Assembly: GCA_020161015.1 (NCBI GenBank)
Contig: JAIUOT010000021.1
Location: 1-47,611 of the forward strand
DNA from: Actinomycetota bacterium
GTDB taxonomy: Bacteria; Actinomycetota; Actinomycetes; Propionibacteriales; Propionibacteriaceae
Length of the DNA stretch: 47,611 bases
Direction: 5' to 3'
The notes under the pieces are model-generated. The model saw nothing but the letters and a program-made list of their open reading frames with translations. It had not been told where the DNA came from and ran no database searches. Shown piece after piece: positions 10,439 through 18,793 of this stretch. The first letter of the stretch is position 1; each line of letters begins with the position of its first letter. The position numbers and the translations under genes are program-made.

Positions 10439-11476
10439 CTACGTGTCGAGCCCCGCGCCGATCAGCACCGGCTCGGGCACCAGACGGATTCCGTAGGCCC
10501 GCTCGACGCCGTCCCTGATCTCGGCGGCCAGCGCCAGCACGTCCGCCGTCGTCGCGCCCCCGCGGTTGGTGATCGCCAGTGTGTGGCGCGTCGACAGCCG
10601 TGCCAGGCCCGACCCGTAGCCACGGCTGAACCCGGCGTGCTCGATCAGCCATGCCGCGCTCGTCTTCACCCGTCCGTCGGGCTGCGGGTAGCGCGGTGCC
10701 TCGCGCGGCAGCCCGTCGGCGACCGCCGGCTCCACCACCGGGTTGGTGAAGAAGCTCCCCGCGCTCCAGGTGTCCCTGTCCTCGGGGTCCAGCACCATGC
10801 CCTTCCCGCGGCGCAGCGCCAGCACGGCCTCGCGCACCTCGGTCATCGGCGCCCGCGCTCCGGGTTCGACACCGAGGGTGCGGGCCAGTTCCGCGTACCG
10901 GATCGGCGTGGACAGCGTGCCGAGGCGGAACTGGAAGCTCACCGTGAGCACCACGAAGCGGTCGGGGACGGCCTTGAACAGGGAACTCCGGTAGCCGAAG
11001 TGGCACTCGACGGCACTGCGGGTGACCACCCGCTGTTCCGCCCGGTCGAACACGCGCACCCGGGCGATCGTCTGGCTGACCTCCTGGCCGTAGGCGCCCA
11101 CGTTCTGGATCGGCGTCGCGCCCACCAGCCCGGGGATGCCGGACAGGGCCTCGATGCCGACCTGGCGCGTCGCGATCGTGGTGGCGACGAAGGCGTCCCA
11201 GGGCTCGCCCGCCGCGACGGTCATGAAGGCGCCGGAACAGGCGGCGACGTCGTCGGTGTGGACGCCGCGCAGCCGTCCGGTGTGCACCACGGTGCCGTCG
11301 AACCCGGCGTCGGCGACCACGACGTTGGAGCCGCCGCCGAGTACCAGCAGCGGGACGCCGGCGGCGTCCGCCGTCCGCACGACCTCGATCAGCTCGGCCT
11401 CGGACTCCGGCTCGACCCAGGTCCTCGCCTCCCCGCCCGTGCGGAGCGTGGTGTGGTCGGCGAGGCGCTCAGCCAA
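10439..11476 (-). CDS. murB: UDP-N-acetylenolpyruvoylglucosamine reductase
   Basis: FAD/NADPH enzyme making UDP-N-acetylmuramate for peptidoglycan. The 345-residue product shows LVLGGGSNVVVAD (about 44-56), GIPGLVGATPIQNVGAYGQE (113-132) and the active-site serine in AGSFFTNP (S241). LIEHAGFSRGYGSG and STRHTLAITNRG complete the C-terminal domain. The TTG at 11476 is chosen because GGAGG lies six bases upstream; it overlaps the end of hadB by 8 bases, suggesting translational coupling. Confidence 0.94.
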   Translation of the reverse strand: MAERLADHTTLRTGGEARTWVEPESEAELIEVVRTADAAGVPLLVLGGGSNVVVADAGFDGTVVHTGRLRGVHTDDVAACSGAFMTVAAGEPWDAFVATTIATRQVGIEALSGIPGLVGATPIQNVGAYGQEVSQTIARVRVFDRAEQRVVTRSAVECHFGYRSSLFKAVPDRFVVLTVSFQFRLGTLSTPIRYAELARTLGVEPGARAPMTEVREAVLALRRGKGMVLDPEDRDTWSAGSFFTNPVVEPAVADGLPREAPRYPQPDGRVKTSAAWLIEHAGFSRGYGSGLARLSTRHTLAITNRGGATTADVLALAAEIRDGVERAYGIRLVPEPVLIGAGLDT

Positions 11477-11879
11477 GGAGGACCTCCGCGACCGCCGCAC
11501 CGAGCACCTTGGTGTCGCCGCACACGGCCTCGATCGCCACCGTGGCCACCCCGTCGGCCACCTTCGTGACGGTGCCGGCGAAGCGCACGTCCGCCCCGCC
11601 GTCCGCCGGCACGACCACGGGCTTGGTGAAACGGACCGAGTAGCTCAGGACGCGTCCGGGGTCGCCCGCCCAGTCGGTGACCACGCGCAGCGCGGTGCCC
11701 ATGGTGAGCATGCCGTGCGCGATCACGTCCGGCAGCCCCAGGGACGCGGCGGCGGCGTCGGACCAGTGGATCGGGTTGAAGTCGCCGGACGCGCCGGCGT
11801 AGCGCACCAGGTCGGCGCGGGTGACGGTGCGGGTGAAGCCGGGCAGCGCCTGGCCCTCGGTCGCCTCGAGCGTGGTCAT
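11469..11879 (-). CDS. hadB: MaoC-like (3R)-hydroxyacyl dehydratase, HadB type
   Basis: Catalytic hot-dog-fold subunit of a heterodimeric dehydratase that removes water from (3R)-hydroxyacyl thioesters. The 136-residue product has the hydratase-2 motif YAGASGDFNPIHWSD with catalytic D33 and H38, then VIAHGMLTMG. ATG 11879 overlaps the hadA stop as ATGA, so the pair is translationally coupled. In mycobacteria HadAB acts in FAS-II; in a genome without evident mycolate genes here the acyl substrate is uncertain. Confidence 0.9.
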   Translation of the reverse strand: MTTLEATEGQALPGFTRTVTRADLVRYAGASGDFNPIHWSDAAAASLGLPDVIAHGMLTMGTALRVVTDWAGDPGRVLSYSVRFTKPVVVPADGGADVRFAGTVTKVADGVATVAIEAVCGDTKVLGAAVAEVLLG

Positions 11880-12304
11880 GCCGCCTCCTGCGCGGTGTGC
11901 ATCAGGGTGGACGTCGCCGTGCACAGGGGCTCTCCCGCCGTGGTCGCCAGGTCCACGGCGATGGTGATGATCGAGGTCGCCCCCCGTGCGCGGACCTTCT
12001 CGATGGTGAGGGTCGCGGTGACCTCGTCGCCGGCCCGCAGTGGACGCCGCCACGCGAAGCGCTGGTCGACGTGGACGGTCCGGCTCAGGCTGAGGCCGAG
12101 CTCCGGGTCGGCGAACATCGCGTCCCAGGCCGCGGAGGAGAGCACCACCGCGAAGGTCGGCGGCGCGACGGGGTCGTCGCCGCCGTAGGCGGGACAGGTC
12201 GCGTCCCCGAGGGCTGCGGCGAACTCGGCGATCTTGGCGCGGCTCACCTGGTAGGAAGCGGTGGCCGGGTAGGTGCGCCCGACGTGGTCTTCGCTGATCG
12301 GCAT
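11876..12304 (-). CDS. hadA: MaoC-like dehydratase partner subunit, HadA type
   Basis: A 142-residue hot-dog-fold protein lacking the D..H hydratase motif, as expected of the non-catalytic, substrate-channel subunit that pairs with HadB. MPISEDHVGRTYPATASYQVSRAKIAEFAAA is typical of the FAS1-DH/HadA N-terminus. The ATG at 12304 lies only six bases after a TAGCCT -10 box, so it appears to be leaderless. It overlaps hadB by ATGA. Confidence 0.88.
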   Translation of the reverse strand: MPISEDHVGRTYPATASYQVSRAKIAEFAAALGDATCPAYGGDDPVAPPTFAVVLSSAAWDAMFADPELGLSLSRTVHVDQRFAWRRPLRAGDEVTATLTIEKVRARGATSIITIAVDLATTAGEPLCTATSTLMHTAQEAA

Positions 12305-12308
12305 GCGC

Positions 12309-12899
12309 TCAGGCTAACGGGCCGCCGACGTCCGCGAGGAACTGCCTCACCCTGCGGGTCAGCAGCTCCGCCGCCTCTGGCCGGTGGGACGGCAGGTCGG
12401 CGTCGACGAAGTAGTGCTGGTCGCCCGGGTAGAGGAACAGCTCCGCCGGCGCGCCGGAGGCGACCAGCTCGCGGGCGGCCTCGAGGTCGCCCTCGTCGAC
12501 GAACAGCGGGTCGGCGTCCATGCCATGCACCTGCACCGGCACGTGGTCGGGCCAGCGCCCGAAGGTGTCGGCCGGCACGCAGGAGTAGCACAGGACGGCT
12601 CCCCGGGCGCCGGGACGCGTCTGGGCGAGCATCTGCGCCCCCACCACCCCGAGGGAGAAGCCGATGTACACCAGCGCGTCCGGCAGCGGCTCGGCCGCGG
12701 CCGCCGCGCGGTTGAGGACCTCGCCGAAGCCGCCGATCCGCTCCACGTGGGCGAGGCCGTCGTCGATCGTGGCGAAGGTGTGCCCGGTGAAGAGGTCGGG
12801 GAGGTGGACGGTGTGGCCGTCGGCGGCCAGCGTGTCCGCGAAGGCGCGGACGCCGGGCGTCACCCCCAGGGCGTGGTGGAACAGCAGGACCTCGGCCAT
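12309..12899 (-). CDS. Dienelactone hydrolase family protein
   Basis: A 196-residue alpha/beta hydrolase. The nucleophile elbow is GFSLG (S82), the probable acid is D128 or D130 (GMDADP) and the histidine is H162 (GDQHYFVD), the DLH-family spacing. The classic enzymes use Cys as nucleophile; Ser here suggests a different ester or thioester substrate. ATG 12899 has AGAGGAGG five bases upstream. It sits between rpmG and hadA, a place usually without this gene. Substrate unknown. Confidence 0.85.
   Translation of the reverse strand: MAEVLLFHHALGVTPGVRAFADTLAADGHTVHLPDLFTGHTFATIDDGLAHVERIGGFGEVLNRAAAAAEPLPDALVYIGFSLGVVGAQMLAQTRPGARGAVLCYSCVPADTFGRWPDHVPVQVHGMDADPLFVDEGDLEAARELVASGAPAELFLYPGDQHYFVDADLPSHRPEAAELLTRRVRQFLADVGGPLA
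12311..12316 (-). promoter_or_regulatory. -10 box for leaderless hadA
   Basis: TAGCCT on the minus strand (12316-12311) is followed by six bases and the hadA ATG, and no Shine-Dalgarno fits in between. The box overlaps the last codons of the upstream hydrolase gene. The same TAGCCT-N6-start layout occurs before the M13 peptidase. Confidence 0.5.
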
Positions 12900-12990
12900 C
12901 GGAGCCTCCTCTTCTGCGTGCGAGGAGAACCTACCCAACCCGGGCACGGGCGGGACGTCAGCAGTTGCCGTACCGGCCCGGAGAACGACA

Positions 12991-13014
12991 AAGCCGCCCG
13001 CGGTGCGGGCGGCT
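12991..13014 (-). terminator. Intrinsic terminator after rpmG
   Basis: AGCCGCCCGC (12992-13001) pairs perfectly with GCGGGCGGCT (13005-13014) around a three-base loop. TTTG follows on the minus strand. It lies 15 bases past the rpmG stop. Confidence 0.85.
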
Positions 13015-13028
13015 CGGCGTGCGAGGAC

Positions 13029-13199
13029 TCAGCGGGTCTCGCGGTGCGCGGTGTGCGTGTGGCACTTGGGGCAGAACTTCTTCAACTCCATGCGATCGGG
13101 GTCGTTGCGCCGATTCTTCTTGGTGATGTAGTTGCGTTCCTTGCACTGGGTGCACGCCAAGGTGATCTTCGGCCGGATGTCGGCTTGCTTCTTGGCCAT
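13029..13199 (-). CDS. rpmG: 50S ribosomal protein L33, zinc-binding form
   Basis: A 56-residue large-subunit protein reading [20 protein letters not shown] at the N-terminus and [15 protein letters not shown] at the C-terminus. C16, C19, C43 and C46 form the Zn ribbon of the C+ paralogue, the version usually kept under zinc sufficiency. ATG 13199 has a purine-rich GAGGAAT upstream. It lies downstream of tRNA-Met and tRNA-Thr and probably shares their transcript. A hairpin terminator follows. Confidence 0.97.
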   Translation of the reverse strand: MAKKQADIRPKITLACTQCKERNYITKKNRRNDPDRMELKKFCPKCHTHTAHRETR

Positions 13200-13236
13200 C
13201 GGATTCCTCTTTCCCTACGTCTGCCAACTCGCTCGG

Positions 13237-13309
13237 TAGCGGGAGCGGGACTTGAACCCGCGACACAGCGATTATGAGCCGCTTGCTCTACCGCCTGAGC
13301 TATCCCGCC
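13237..13309 (-). tRNA. tRNA-Met (CAT anticodon), elongator-like
   Basis: A 73-base cloverleaf with acceptor GGCGGGA/TCCCGCT (first pair G-U), D-arm GCTC..GAGC, anticodon stem AGCGG/TCGCT with loop CTCATAA, T-arm GCGGG TTCAAGT CCCGC and discriminator A. The paired first acceptor position and the lack of three G-C pairs in the anticodon stem argue against the initiator. Confidence 0.96.
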
Positions 13310-13367
13310 CCAGTTCGGACTCCAGGATCGCTGGCTGACGGGCGGTAACTCCGTCGTCCGAACTCAG

Positions 13368-13440
13368 AGCCCCCATGCGGAATCGAACCGCAGACCTTCT
13401 CCTTACCATGGAGACGCTCTGCCGACTGAGCTATAGGGGC
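13368..13440 (-). tRNA. tRNA-Thr (GGT anticodon)
   Basis: A 73-base cloverleaf with acceptor GCCCCTA/TGGGGGC, D-arm GCTC..GAGC, anticodon stem TCTCC/GGAGA with loop ATGGTAA and T-loop GTTCGAT. It lies 58 bases upstream of tRNA-Met; the two tRNAs and rpmG are probably processed from one transcript. Confidence 0.97.
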
Positions 13441-13453
13441 CGGACGGGGGTTG

Positions 13454-13482
13454 ACACTACCTCAATCCGGCGCGCCCCCCAA
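13454..13482 (-). promoter_or_regulatory. Putative promoter of tRNA-Thr/tRNA-Met/rpmG
   Basis: On the minus strand TTGGGG (13482-13477) and TAGTGT (13459-13454) are 17 bases apart, 14 bases before the tRNA-Thr 5' end. The -35 box falls inside the last codons of udgB. Confidence 0.45.
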
Positions 13483-14385
13483 ATCGGCCGGACCGTCGGC
13501 TCCGGGAGGGGCCGCCGCCAGCCGGAGAGCCGTGGTCAGCACGTCGTCCAGCATGGCCGGGGTGAGCCGTCCGGTGAAGGTGTTCTGCTGGCTCGGGTGG
13601 TAGCAGCCGACCAGCGTGGTGTCGCCGATCCGCGCGACGGCGCCGTGGCCGAAGCGCGGCCGGGGGCGGGGAACCATCCGTCCGGTCGACGCCAGCAGGC
13701 GCAGTGCCGCGTCCCAGGCGAACCCGCCAAGGCAGACGACGACGCGGACCCGGGGCAGCAGGGCCAGCTCTGCCTCCAGCCAGGGCGCGCAGGCGTCCCT
13801 CTCCTCCGGGGTGGGGCGGTTGTCCGGTGGGGCGCACCGCACCGCTGCCACGATCCGGGCGCCGTCGAGCGCCTGCCCGTCTGCGGCGTCCACGGAGTCC
13901 GGCGTCCGGCTGAGCCCGGCGCGGTGGAGCGCGGCGAAGAGCCAGTCTCCACTGCGGTCGCCGGTGAAGACGCGGCCGGTGCGGTTGCCGCCGTGGGCGG
14001 CGGGGGCGAGCCCGAGCACGAGCAGCCGGGGGTCCGCGTCGCCCCAGCCCGCGACGGGGCGTCCCCAGTAGGGCTCGGCGGCGAAGCCGGCGCGCTTGTG
14101 GACGGCGACGTCCTCGCGCCACGCCACGAGCCGCGGGCACGCCCGGCACACGCTGACCCTCGCGCTCAGCCCGGCCAGGTCGCACCCGGACGCCAGCGCG
14201 GCGACCTCCGCCGGGTCGTGGGCGACCGGCGTGGCCGCCGTGGCCGGATCGCCGGGCCAGCCGGTGCCCGGCGGAACCGGGGACGGGAACGGCACGGACG
14301 TGGCCGGGTGCGGCAGCGGCGCCCCCGGCACGACGGTGGAGCCCGAGGACGGGTCCGGAGCGGGACGGCGCGGCGGCGGTGTCAT
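13462..14385 (-). CDS. Type 5 uracil-DNA glycosylase (UdgB family)
   Basis: Excises uracil, and in this family other deaminated bases, from DNA. The 307-residue product has motif [19 protein letters not shown] (about 125-143), the type 5 variant lacking a catalytic Asp/Asn in motif 1. Its second motif is HPSQQNTF (263-270). C80, C83, C184 and C199 form a likely 4Fe-4S site. Residues 1-50 are a Pro-rich tail. ATG 14385 overlaps the upstream gene's stop as ATGA. Confidence 0.92.
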   Translation of the reverse strand: MTPPPRRPAPDPSSGSTVVPGAPLPHPATSVPFPSPVPPGTGWPGDPATAATPVAHDPAEVAALASGCDLAGLSARVSVCRACPRLVAWREDVAVHKRAGFAAEPYWGRPVAGWGDADPRLLVLGLAPAAHGGNRTGRVFTGDRSGDWLFAALHRAGLSRTPDSVDAADGQALDGARIVAAVRCAPPDNRPTPEERDACAPWLEAELALLPRVRVVVCLGGFAWDAALRLLASTGRMVPRPRPRFGHGAVARIGDTTLVGCYHPSQQNTFTGRLTPAMLDDVLTTALRLAAAPPGADGPADLGGAPD

Positions 14386-14678
14386 TCGAGCTCGGCCCGG
14401 AATCTGGCCAGGTCCACGCGCCCCGCCCGCACCGGGACGCCCTCCTCCACCAGGCGGGCCGTCCCCTCCGCCACCAGGTGGGCTGCGATCGTCCCGTCGG
14501 CGCGCACGACCCGCCACCAGCAGGCTTCTCCCCCGCTGCCGGCGAGAACCCTGGCCACGAGCCGCGGCCCGCAGCCGACCACCCTGGCGACGTCGCCGTA
14601 GGTGCTCACCCGCCCGGCCGGGATCGCGTCCGTCGCCAGCAGGATGCTGTCGGCCAGCTCGGCCATCGTGGGCGCCAT
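14382..14678 (-). CDS. Alkyltransferase-like protein (ATL)
   Basis: A 98-residue MGMT-fold DNA-binding protein. The methyltransferase active-site motif PCHRV is replaced by CWWRV (residues 53-57), with Trp at the catalytic Cys position. It should therefore bind O6-alkylguanine without removing the alkyl group and flag the lesion for nucleotide excision repair, as known for ATLs. [18 protein letters not shown] is the usual N-terminal region. It is translationally coupled to udgB, making a two-gene DNA-damage unit divergent from fumC. Confidence 0.9.
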   Translation of the reverse strand: MAPTMAELADSILLATDAIPAGRVSTYGDVARVVGCGPRLVARVLAGSGGEACWWRVVRADGTIAAHLVAEGTARLVEEGVPVRAGRVDLARFRAELE

Positions 14679-14711
14679 GGCCGCACTCTAGATCGTCGCC
14701 CCCGCACCCTC

Positions 14712-14740
14712 CAGACCGGCCCCGTCGGCCGACCTAGGGT
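14712..14740 (+). promoter_or_regulatory. Putative fumC promoter
   Basis: TAGGGT (14735-14740) with a weak -35 CAGACC (14712-14717) 17 bases upstream. Transcription would start near 14747, leaving a short purine-rich leader containing the ribosome-binding site. Confidence 0.5.
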
Positions 14741-14764
14741 GGGAGGGGAGGAGAGGAGCAGGCG

Positions 14765-16189
14765 ATGGAGTACCGGATCGAGCACGACACGATGGGCGAG
14801 GTGCGGGTCCCTGCGGACGCGCTCTACGCTGCCCAGACCCAGCGGGCGGTGGAGAACTTCCCGATCTCGGGACGCGGGCTGTCGCGCCACCACATCGCCG
14901 CGCTGGCTGAGATCAAGCGGGCCGCCGCGATCGCGAACGCCGAACTCGGCGTGCTCCCCCGACGGGTGGCGGACGCGATCGTCGCCGCCGCGGACGAGGT
15001 GATCGCCGGGGAGCACGACGGGGACTTCCCGGTCGACGTCTTCCAGACCGGCTCGGGGACCTCCTCCAACATGAACGCCAACGAGGTGGTCGCGACGCTG
15101 GCGACGCGCCGCCTGGGTGAGCCGGTGCACCCCAACGACCACGTGAACGCCTCGCAGTCGTCCAACGACGTGTTCCCCTCCTCGATCCACATCGCGGCCG
15201 TCGGGGCCGTGACCGGAGAACTGCTGCCCGCCCTGGACGTGCTCGCCACCGCGCTGGAGGCGAAGGCGACGGAGTTCGCCGGGGTGGTCAAGGCGGGCCG
15301 GACGCACCTGATGGACGCCACCCCGATCACCCTCGGGCAGGAGTTCTCCGGCTACGCCGCGCAGGTGCGCCACGGCATCGACCGCGTGCGCGGCACCCTG
15401 CCGCGCCTGGCCGAGCTCCCGCTGGGCGGAACGGCCGTGGGTACCGGCATCAACACCCCGCCGGGCTTCTCGCCCCGGGTGATCGCCCTGGTCGCGGAAC
15501 ACACCGGCCTGCCGCTGGTCGAGGCGGCCAACCACTTCGAGGCCCAGGCCGCCCAGGACTCGCTCGTCGAGGCGTCCGGCGCCCTGCGGACGGTCGCCGT
15601 GTCGCTGGTGAAGATCGCCAACGACCTGCGCTGGATGGGTTCCGGGCCGCGGACGGGGCTGGCCGAGATCCGCCTTCCCGACCTGCAACCGGGATCCTCG
15701 ATCATGCCGGGCAAGGTGAACCCGGTGCTGCCGGAGGCCACCGTGATGGTGGCAGCCCAGGTGATCGGGAACGACGCGGCGATCACCTTCGCCGGTGCCC
15801 AGGGCAACTTCGACCTGCTGGTGATGCTGCCGGTGATGGCGCGCAACCTGCTGGAGTCGGTCACGCTCGTCGCGAACGTGTCGCGGCTGCTGGCCACGCG
15901 CTGCGTGGACGGGATCGAGGCCGACGTCGAACGCTGCCGCGTCCTCGCCGAGTCCTCGCCGTCGATCGTCACGCCGCTGAACCGGCTGATCGGCTACGAG
16001 GCGTCGGCGCGGATCGCAAAGCACGCGGTGAAGCGGGGGCTGACGATCGCCGACGCCGTACGCGATCTCGGCCACGTCGACCGGGGAGAGCTCAGCGAGG
16101 AGCAGCTGGCGGCCGCCCTCGACGTGACCGCGATGACCGGTGCCCCCGCCCCGTCCCAGGATCAGAAAAAGGCCCCTGACCAGGGGTGA
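14765..16189 (+). CDS. fumC: Class II fumarate hydratase
   Basis: Converts fumarate to malate in the TCA cycle. The 474-residue length is normal, with [14 protein letters not shown] and the superfamily signature [11 protein letters not shown] at 310-320. GGAGAGGAG lies just upstream of ATG 14765. Oddly, the last codons ([11 protein letters not shown]) lie in the hairpin and T-run that terminate the convergent tRNA-Tyr transcript, so the C-terminal tail is shaped by an RNA signal on the other strand. Confidence 0.97.
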   Translation: MEYRIEHDTMGEVRVPADALYAAQTQRAVENFPISGRGLSRHHIAALAEIKRAAAIANAELGVLPRRVADAIVAAADEVIAGEHDGDFPVDVFQTGSGTSSNMNANEVVATLATRRLGEPVHPNDHVNASQSSNDVFPSSIHIAAVGAVTGELLPALDVLATALEAKATEFAGVVKAGRTHLMDATPITLGQEFSGYAAQVRHGIDRVRGTLPRLAELPLGGTAVGTGINTPPGFSPRVIALVAEHTGLPLVEAANHFEAQAAQDSLVEASGALRTVAVSLVKIANDLRWMGSGPRTGLAEIRLPDLQPGSSIMPGKVNPVLPEATVMVAAQVIGNDAAITFAGAQGNFDLLVMLPVMARNLLESVTLVANVSRLLATRCVDGIEADVERCRVLAESSPSIVTPLNRLIGYEASARIAKHAVKRGLTIADAVRDLGHVDRGELSEEQLAAALDVTAMTGAPAPSQDQKKAPDQG

Positions 16190-16206
16190 TACCTGATCAG
16201 GGGCCT
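16166..16206 (-). terminator. tRNA-Tyr terminator overlapping the fumC 3' end
   Basis: AGGCCCCTGA (16170-16179) pairs perfectly with TCAGGGGCCT (16197-16206). On the minus strand the stem is followed by TTTTT at 16170-16166, so it terminates the tRNA-Tyr transcript. The stem could also slow plus-strand transcription out of fumC. Confidence 0.85.
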
Positions 16207-16212
16207 CGCGCG

Positions 16213-16294
16213 TGGCAGGTGTAGGGTTCGAACCTACGTAGGCTTAGCCGACGGTTTTACAGACCGCTCCCTTTGGCCACTCGGGCAACCTGCC
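16213..16294 (-). tRNA. tRNA-Tyr (GTA anticodon)
   Basis: An 82-base class II tRNA with acceptor GGCAGGT/ACCTGCC, anticodon loop CTGTAAA, a long variable arm, T-loop GTTCGAA and discriminator A. A likely -10 TACAGT lies at 16310-16305 (minus), 11 bases upstream of the 5' end. Confidence 0.97.
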
Positions 16295-16413
16295 GTGCCC
16301 GGACACTGTAGCAAAACAGCGTCCCGGCAACGAATCGGGGCGGGCGGGCTCCGATTGCGGTCCGGGCTGGGATTCTGGTGGCATTGGGCGGTACCCGGAG
16401 GCAGGAGACGCAG

Positions 16414-16905
16414 GTGGCAGCAGAGAGCTCGTTCGACATCGTCAGCAAGGTCGACCACCAGGAGGTGGACAACGCCCTGAACATGGCCGCCAAGGAGGTG
16501 CGCACCCGCTTCGACTTCAAGAACGTGGACGCGTCCATCCGGTGGTCGGGTGAGGCGATCGAGATGGAGGCCAACGGCGAGGAGCGGGTGAAGGCGATCC
16601 TCGACGTGTTCCAGACCATGCTCGTGCGCCGCAAGATCGACCTGCTGGCCCTCGACGCCGGGGAGCCGCGGCTGTCGGGGAAGCTGTGGAAGCTGACCGC
16701 CACCGTCAAGCAGGGCATCGACAGGGAGACCGCGCAGAAGATCTCCAAGCTGATCCGCGACCAGGGCCCCAAGGGCGTGCGCACCCAGGTGCAGGGCGAG
16801 GAACTGCGCGTGTTCTCCAAGAAGCGGGACGACCTCCAGGCCGTCCAGAAGCTCGTCCGCGACGCCGACCTCGGCGTCGCCGTGCAGTTCGACAACTACC
16901 GCTGA
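16414..16905 (+). CDS. YajQ-family nucleotide-binding protein
   Basis: A 163-residue protein of the YajQ/DUF520 family, two RRM-like alpha/beta modules; homologues bind nucleotides and some bind cyclic di-GMP. Family features include [20 protein letters not shown] at the start and [12 protein letters not shown] at the end. GTG 16414 follows AGGAG by six bases and gives the usual length. The next gene starts 7 bases after its stop. Confidence 0.95.
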   Translation: MAAESSFDIVSKVDHQEVDNALNMAAKEVRTRFDFKNVDASIRWSGEAIEMEANGEERVKAILDVFQTMLVRRKIDLLALDAGEPRLSGKLWKLTATVKQGIDRETAQKISKLIRDQGPKGVRTQVQGEELRVFSKKRDDLQAVQKLVRDADLGVAVQFDNYR

Positions 16906-16912
16906 GCCCGGC

Positions 16913-17941
16913 ATGGGCGACACCCCCCACCTCCGGCTGGACGTCGAGGTCCTCGACCGGAACATCGCGGCGATGGCGCAGCGTGCGCGTGCGGGCGGCG
17001 CCCGCCTGCGGCCGCACGCCAAGACCCACAAGTGCCCGCAGGTCGGACGCCGCCAGCTGGCGGCGGGCGCGGACGGCCTCACCGTGGCGACCATCGGCGA
17101 GGCCGAGGTCTTCGCCGAGGCCGGCGTCACCGACCTGTTCATCGCCTACCCGCTGTGGGTGGACGCGGACGCGGCGTCCCGGCTGCGGGCCCTCGCCGGC
17201 CGCGTGCGGCTGGCCGTGGGCTGCGACTCCGCCGTGGCAGGGGCCAACCTCGCCGGGCTGCCGCTGGAGGTGATGGTCGAGGTCGACTCCGGCCACCACC
17301 GCACCGGCGTCCGCCCCGCCGACGCGGGCACCCTCGCCGCTGCGCTGGCCGGCTCAGGGCTGACCGTCCGCGGCGTCTTCACCTTCCCCGGCCACAGCTA
17401 CGCCCCCGGCGCGGGCCGGGGAGCGGCGCAGGAGGAGGCGGCGGCCCTGGCCGAGGCTGCCCGGGCGATGGCCGCTGCCGGCGTGCCGGCCGGCGTCACC
17501 AGCGGGGGCTCCACCCCGTCGGTGGCGTTCGCCGGGCCAGGGGTCGTGGACGAGCTGCGGCCCGGCGTGTACGTGTTCGGGGACGCCCAGCAGGTGGAAC
17601 TCGGCACGATCGGGTTCGACGAGGTCGCGCTCACCGTCGTGGCAACCGTCGTGTCGCTGGCCGGCGGTCGCGTGGTCACCGACGCCGGCAGCAAGGCGCT
17701 GGGGGCCGACCGCGCCGGGTGGGCGTCCGGCTACGGGCGGGTGCTCGGTGAGCCGGACGCGCGCGTGGTCGCGCTGTCGGAGCACCACTCGACGATCAGC
17801 TGGCCCGGGCCGCTGCCCGCCCTCGGCAGCCGGGTGCTCGTGGTTCCCAACCACGTGTGCAACACGGTGAACCTCGCCCGGGAGTACCACCTGTCGTCCG
17901 GCGGGACCTGGCCCGTCGCGGCGCGCGGGCGCAACTGCTGA
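16913..17941 (+). CDS. D-threonine aldolase / D-serine dehydratase-like PLP enzyme
   Basis: A 342-residue fold-type III (alanine-racemase-like) enzyme acting on a D-amino acid. The PLP lysine is K37 in LRPHAKTHK. The C-terminal metal site appears as H291/H292 (SEHHST) and H314/C316 (PNHVCNT), the pair that separates the metal-dependent D-threonine aldolase/DSD family from alanine racemases. HRTGVRP and GGSTPS are further family features. The reaction (aldol cleavage or dehydration) cannot be decided from sequence. The stop overlaps the xthA start as TGATG. Confidence 0.88.
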   Translation: MGDTPHLRLDVEVLDRNIAAMAQRARAGGARLRPHAKTHKCPQVGRRQLAAGADGLTVATIGEAEVFAEAGVTDLFIAYPLWVDADAASRLRALAGRVRLAVGCDSAVAGANLAGLPLEVMVEVDSGHHRTGVRPADAGTLAAALAGSGLTVRGVFTFPGHSYAPGAGRGAAQEEAAALAEAARAMAAAGVPAGVTSGGSTPSVAFAGPGVVDELRPGVYVFGDAQQVELGTIGFDEVALTVVATVVSLAGGRVVTDAGSKALGADRAGWASGYGRVLGEPDARVVALSEHHSTISWPGPLPALGSRVLVVPNHVCNTVNLAREYHLSSGGTWPVAARGRNC

Positions 17942-18762
17942 TGCGGGTCGCCACCGTCAACGTGAACGGCATCCGGGCGGCCGTGCGCCGCGGGTTCGCC
18001 GACTGGCTGGCCACCCGCGACTGCGACCTCGTCGCCCTCCAGGAGGTGCGTGCCCCCTCGGACCTGGTGCCGCCGGAGGCGCTGGCCGGCTACCACTACT
18101 GCTACCACCCCGGGGACCGCGCGGGGCGCAACGGCGTCGCACTGCTCAGCCGGGCCGCGCCGCTCGCGATCCGTGAGGGCTTCGGCAACCCGGCCTTCGA
18201 CGCCGAGGGCCGCTACGTCGAGGCCGACCTCGACCTCAACGGCTGGCGGCTCACCGTGGGCTCGCTGTACCTGCCCAAGGGCGGGCGGGCCGACGACAGC
18301 GCGGCCGAACTCGCCCGCTACACCAGGAAGCTGCGGTTCCTGCGCTCCTTCCGTCCCTACCTCACCCGCGCGCGGCTGCGCGCCCGCGAGCAGGGCAGGG
18401 AGTTCCTGGTGATGGGCGACTTCAACATCGCCCACACCCGGCTCGACCTGCGCAACTGGCGTACCAACGGCCGCAGCGTCGGCTTCCTGCCGGAGGAACG
18501 GGAGTGGTTCGGCTCGGTCCTCGGCCCGCGGCGGCTGGTGGACGTGGTGCGCCGCCTGCACCCCGGCGAGGACGGCCCCTACTCGTGGTGGAGCTGGATG
18601 GGCAACGCGTTCACCACCGACACCGGCTGGCGGATCGACTACCAGCTGGCGACGCCGGCCCTGGCGGCCGCAGCCACTGCCGCCGGCACCGACCGCGCGG
18701 CGAGCTACGACGCCCGGATGAGCGACCACGCCCCCGTGGTCGTCGACTACGCCGACCGCTGA
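17941..18762 (+). CDS. xthA: Exodeoxyribonuclease III
   Basis: AP endonuclease/3'-5' exonuclease of base-excision repair. The 273-residue product has LQEVRAP with metal ligand E35, GDFNIAHTRLDL with D160 and N162, and C-terminal SDHAPVV with S261, D262 and H263. ATG 17941 shares one base with the stop of the upstream PLP enzyme, so expression is coupled. An inverted repeat separates it from the convergent next gene. Confidence 0.95.
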   Translation: MRVATVNVNGIRAAVRRGFADWLATRDCDLVALQEVRAPSDLVPPEALAGYHYCYHPGDRAGRNGVALLSRAAPLAIREGFGNPAFDAEGRYVEADLDLNGWRLTVGSLYLPKGGRADDSAAELARYTRKLRFLRSFRPYLTRARLRAREQGREFLVMGDFNIAHTRLDLRNWRTNGRSVGFLPEEREWFGSVLGPRRLVDVVRRLHPGEDGPYSWWSWMGNAFTTDTGWRIDYQLATPALAAAATAAGTDRAASYDARMSDHAPVVVDYADR

Positions 18763-18765
18763 GCT

Positions 18766-18791
18766 CGACGCCGACCCGGCGGGCGGCGTCG
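18766..18791. terminator. Bidirectional hairpin between convergent genes
   Basis: CGACGCCG (18766-18773) pairs with CGGCGTCG (18784-18791) around a ten-base loop, in the 31-base gap between the xthA stop and the stop of the convergent hydrolase. There is no T-run on either side. Confidence 0.55.
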
Positions 18792-18793
18792 GG

